Below are positions 62,110 through 64,000 of a DNA stretch of 64,000 nt, in pieces. The DNA comes from a bacterium (GTDB lineage Bacteria; Spirochaetota; Leptospiria; Leptospirales; Leptonemataceae), in assembly GCA_024742665.1 (NCBI GenBank), contig JANSYA010000006.1, positions 1 to 64,000 on the forward strand. The letters are read 5' to 3'. The position numbers were made by a program, and so were the translations under genes. Numbering within the stretch: position 1 is the stretch's first letter; every line of letters starts with the position of its first letter. The notes below the pieces were generated by a model. It saw nothing but the letters and a program-made list of their open reading frames with translations, did not search any database and had not been told where the DNA came from.

Positions 62110-63975
62110 TTGCGCCGATCCCTGCTGATCCCGTCTTTTTTCTTTTTCATCGGCTGTCTGGCACTGCTCGCCCACACGACATCCGCCGGCAATGTTCATC
62201 TCTGGGCCCTCCGTCCGACCGCTGGAGCATTTTGGTTTTACTGGCTGCTGGCGATTGTCGCCGCGGCCTTTCTGTTTCGCGACGCCGGCGCGCCCGGGTC
62301 GGAAGCGGTTTCCTGGAGCAGTCGGGGGCTGGGCTTCGGCCGCTGGTCGAGCCTGATCCTGTGGGCTCTGCTCCTGAGCAGCGCGATCGTGCTGTTGTTT
62401 CAGTTTCGCCAGCGCTTGTTTCTGGCGCCTCCGGATGGACTGGGCGACAGCCTGCTGATTCTCGAACAGGTTCCGGTCTACACGCATCTGCTGGGCTATC
62501 TCGATAGTTTCGACGAATTACTGGAACTCTACTGGCACTGTCGCCTGTATCTATTTACCTCGGAGCGCTTCGGCTGGCATGTGGAAGACGCCTACGCGCT
62601 CTTGAGCATCGCGTCGTTTGTGCTCTATGGTTCGGCCGTGTTCTGGTTTTTGATTCGGCGCTCGCTCTTTCAGATTTTAACCGGCCTCGCGCTCTTGATT
62701 TTCGTGCCGGCTCTGCAGCTCTTCGCCGGCTACGTCGAACACTATACAATGGCGACCGCCTGGATGGCGCTCGCGATTCTGACCGGCGCCCGGGCCCTCG
62801 AACTTGAACGTCTGCGACGGAGCGGGGACGGTGCAGGCCAGGCGACGCAGCCCGCCACGGCTGTGGCGATCGTCGCGGGCTGCGCGGCCATCGCCGTTTT
62901 GCACCACTCGATCACGACCGTGATTCTGCCGGCGCTGATTTATCTTGTGATCGAACTGGCCGCAGGCAATCTGCGAAAGATTGTGCGGCTGGCGACGGTT
63001 GCGGCGGCGGTCGCCCTGCCGATTCTGCTCAGCGTCTGGACATGGTTTTTGTTATTCGCCGAGCCGCCGCTCGCGTTTTCGGATTCTCATATTTCGAGTC
63101 CGCCGGTGCATCGACCGGGCGAATTATTTATGCCGGCCCACCTCCGGGACATGCTCAATCTTCTGTTTCTGGCTTCGCCGGCCGCGCTCCTGGTGCTATT
63201 GTGCCTGAACGGACACGACGGTAGCCAGGCCAACCCCGTTGCGAACATTCAGAGCGGCGCCCGATCGGCCCGCGACGCCGACGCCGACGCGGACATCGAC
63301 ACAGCGAAAAGCCCCGGATTCTTCAACGCCCTGCTGGCATGGCTTGCGCCGGAGCCGGTGCATTTGTTTTTGCTGATCGCGACTCTGGGTCTGGGCTCAA
63401 TCGCGTTCGTAATCGAATCGCTGATCGGCTTTCCCGCGGACTGGGATCTGCTGACGATCTTCCAATTTCCGCTGAATCTATTTTTGTTTTATCGCATCGT
63501 TAGCGCGTGGCGCGATCAGCCGACGACGCGCTCCGGTCTGCGCATCGCCCTGCCCCTGATCATGGTCATGCACGGCTTTATTACGACCAGTTGGATTGGT
63601 CGCAACGCGGAGGCGACGCCAATCAGTCAGCAGAACGTAGAACTCGCTCGCAAGAATGTCAGCCAGTCCCTGGCGATTCTGGAACAGGATCCCGTGTACG
63701 AGCGAGTGAAACAATCCTATGCGGATCGTAACAAAACCTATATTCAGGTGAAGCTCTTTTTCATTCGGTCGCGAAATCGCCTGCTTGCGGGCGCCGGCGA
63801 ATTTTCCGCGACAGAACAAGCGCGTCTGCTCGCGGCCCTCGAATCGGGCGAAACTCGTTTTCATGAATGGATGCAAATGCCGCCGGAAGCCTTCGAGGCC
63901 GGTTATGAAACTCTCTGGAAAGATCTCTCAGAATTGAACGTGCGGATCAACGCCGACGGCGCCAGCGGCGAATGA
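62110..63975 (+). CDS. Polytopic membrane protein, GT-C-like
   Basis: 621 residues with about ten hydrophobic segments. The start is TTG at 62110 with GGAGG eight bases ahead, giving MRRSLLIPSFFFFIGCLALL. A loop after the third segment (GDSLLILEQVPVYTHLLGYLDSFDELLELYWHC) and the general layout recall lipid-linked glycosyltransferases of the GT-C class, but no catalytic motif is certain. The C-terminal 110 residues are soluble and helical. Complete in this window. Confidence 0.7.
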   Translation: MRRSLLIPSFFFFIGCLALLAHTTSAGNVHLWALRPTAGAFWFYWLLAIVAAAFLFRDAGAPGSEAVSWSSRGLGFGRWSSLILWALLLSSAIVLLFQFRQRLFLAPPDGLGDSLLILEQVPVYTHLLGYLDSFDELLELYWHCRLYLFTSERFGWHVEDAYALLSIASFVLYGSAVFWFLIRRSLFQILTGLALLIFVPALQLFAGYVEHYTMATAWMALAILTGARALELERLRRSGDGAGQATQPATAVAIVAGCAAIAVLHHSITTVILPALIYLVIELAAGNLRKIVRLATVAAAVALPILLSVWTWFLLFAEPPLAFSDSHISSPPVHRPGELFMPAHLRDMLNLLFLASPAALLVLLCLNGHDGSQANPVANIQSGARSARDADADADIDTAKSPGFFNALLAWLAPEPVHLFLLIATLGLGSIAFVIESLIGFPADWDLLTIFQFPLNLFLFYRIVSAWRDQPTTRSGLRIALPLIMVMHGFITTSWIGRNAEATPISQQNVELARKNVSQSLAILEQDPVYERVKQSYADRNKTYIQVKLFFIRSRNRLLAGAGEFSATEQARLLAALESGETRFHEWMQMPPEAFEAGYETLWKDLSELNVRINADGASGE

Positions 63976-64000
63976 ATGGGTGAATACCGGATGGATGCAA

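Overview
The window is about 64 kb of GC-rich DNA (I judge by eye, roughly 55-60% G+C) carrying some 53 protein genes. I found no rRNA, tRNA, CRISPR array, transposase or phage gene. The best overall fit is a spirochaete of the Leptospira/Leptonema/Turneriella group. The reasons are the rpsF-ssb-rplI-dnaB order, a heme pathway gene, a metX-metW methionine pair, many lipoproteins with loose spirochaete-type lipoboxes, PP2C/STAS/histidine-kinase-like signalling proteins, FecR and MORN proteins, and a 7TM-AraC regulator. The assignment is inference from gene content, with no marker gene compared.

Layout. 1-618: six copies of a 103-bp tandem repeat at the 3' side of hemH. 656-8847: hemH, a methylsuccinyl-CoA-dehydrogenase-like enzyme, a small basic ORF, a VOC protein, an OmpA-type envelope protein, a patatin and a methyltransferase. 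7957-10687: metX-metW plus a tail-anchored unknown. 10781-13714: ExbB-ExbD energising proteins with a membrane protein carrying a possibly decayed cyclase domain, and a BFD-type ferredoxin. 13935-18882: ECF sigma factor, membrane FecR protein, FecR lipoprotein, and a divergent exported protein. 18984-29184: pssA, tsaD, STAS, anti-sigma-type ATPase, two envelope proteins, a SpoIIE-type phosphatase, a MORN protein and a C-terminal processing protease, all on the minus strand.

29277-35033: a small lipoprotein, radA, a divergent TetR regulator, and dnaB-rplI-ssb-rpsF with no rpsR. 35150-38810: two exported proteins and a fatty acid hydroxylase-type oxygenase. 39071-42745: a 7TM sigma-54 activator followed by a diguanylate cyclase, with related palindromes in front of both. 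42801-51483: phoH-pgpH and ybeY, split by a DUF1549-DUF1501 pair and a MORN lipoprotein. 51602-63975: a 7TM-AraC regulator, aspS with a histone-H1-like extension, lipoproteins, folE, a GT2-GtrA fusion, an MBL-fold hydrolase, trmB behind a terminator-like hairpin, a cluster of short palindromes, and a large membrane protein.

Common threads. The window is rich in envelope biogenesis and signal transduction. Phosphatase, STAS switch and ATPase lie within 6 kb and look like a partner-switching module. A short beta-rich module of the form (hydrophobic)-x-G-x-x-I-x-G recurs in four exported or membrane proteins next to the two signalling systems. Three housekeeping proteins (AspRS, PgpH, L9) carry charged low-complexity extensions. 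The most unusual points are the split phoH-pgpH-ybeY block, the missing rpsR, the shared palindromes of the sigma-54 activator and cyclase, and the trmB leader.
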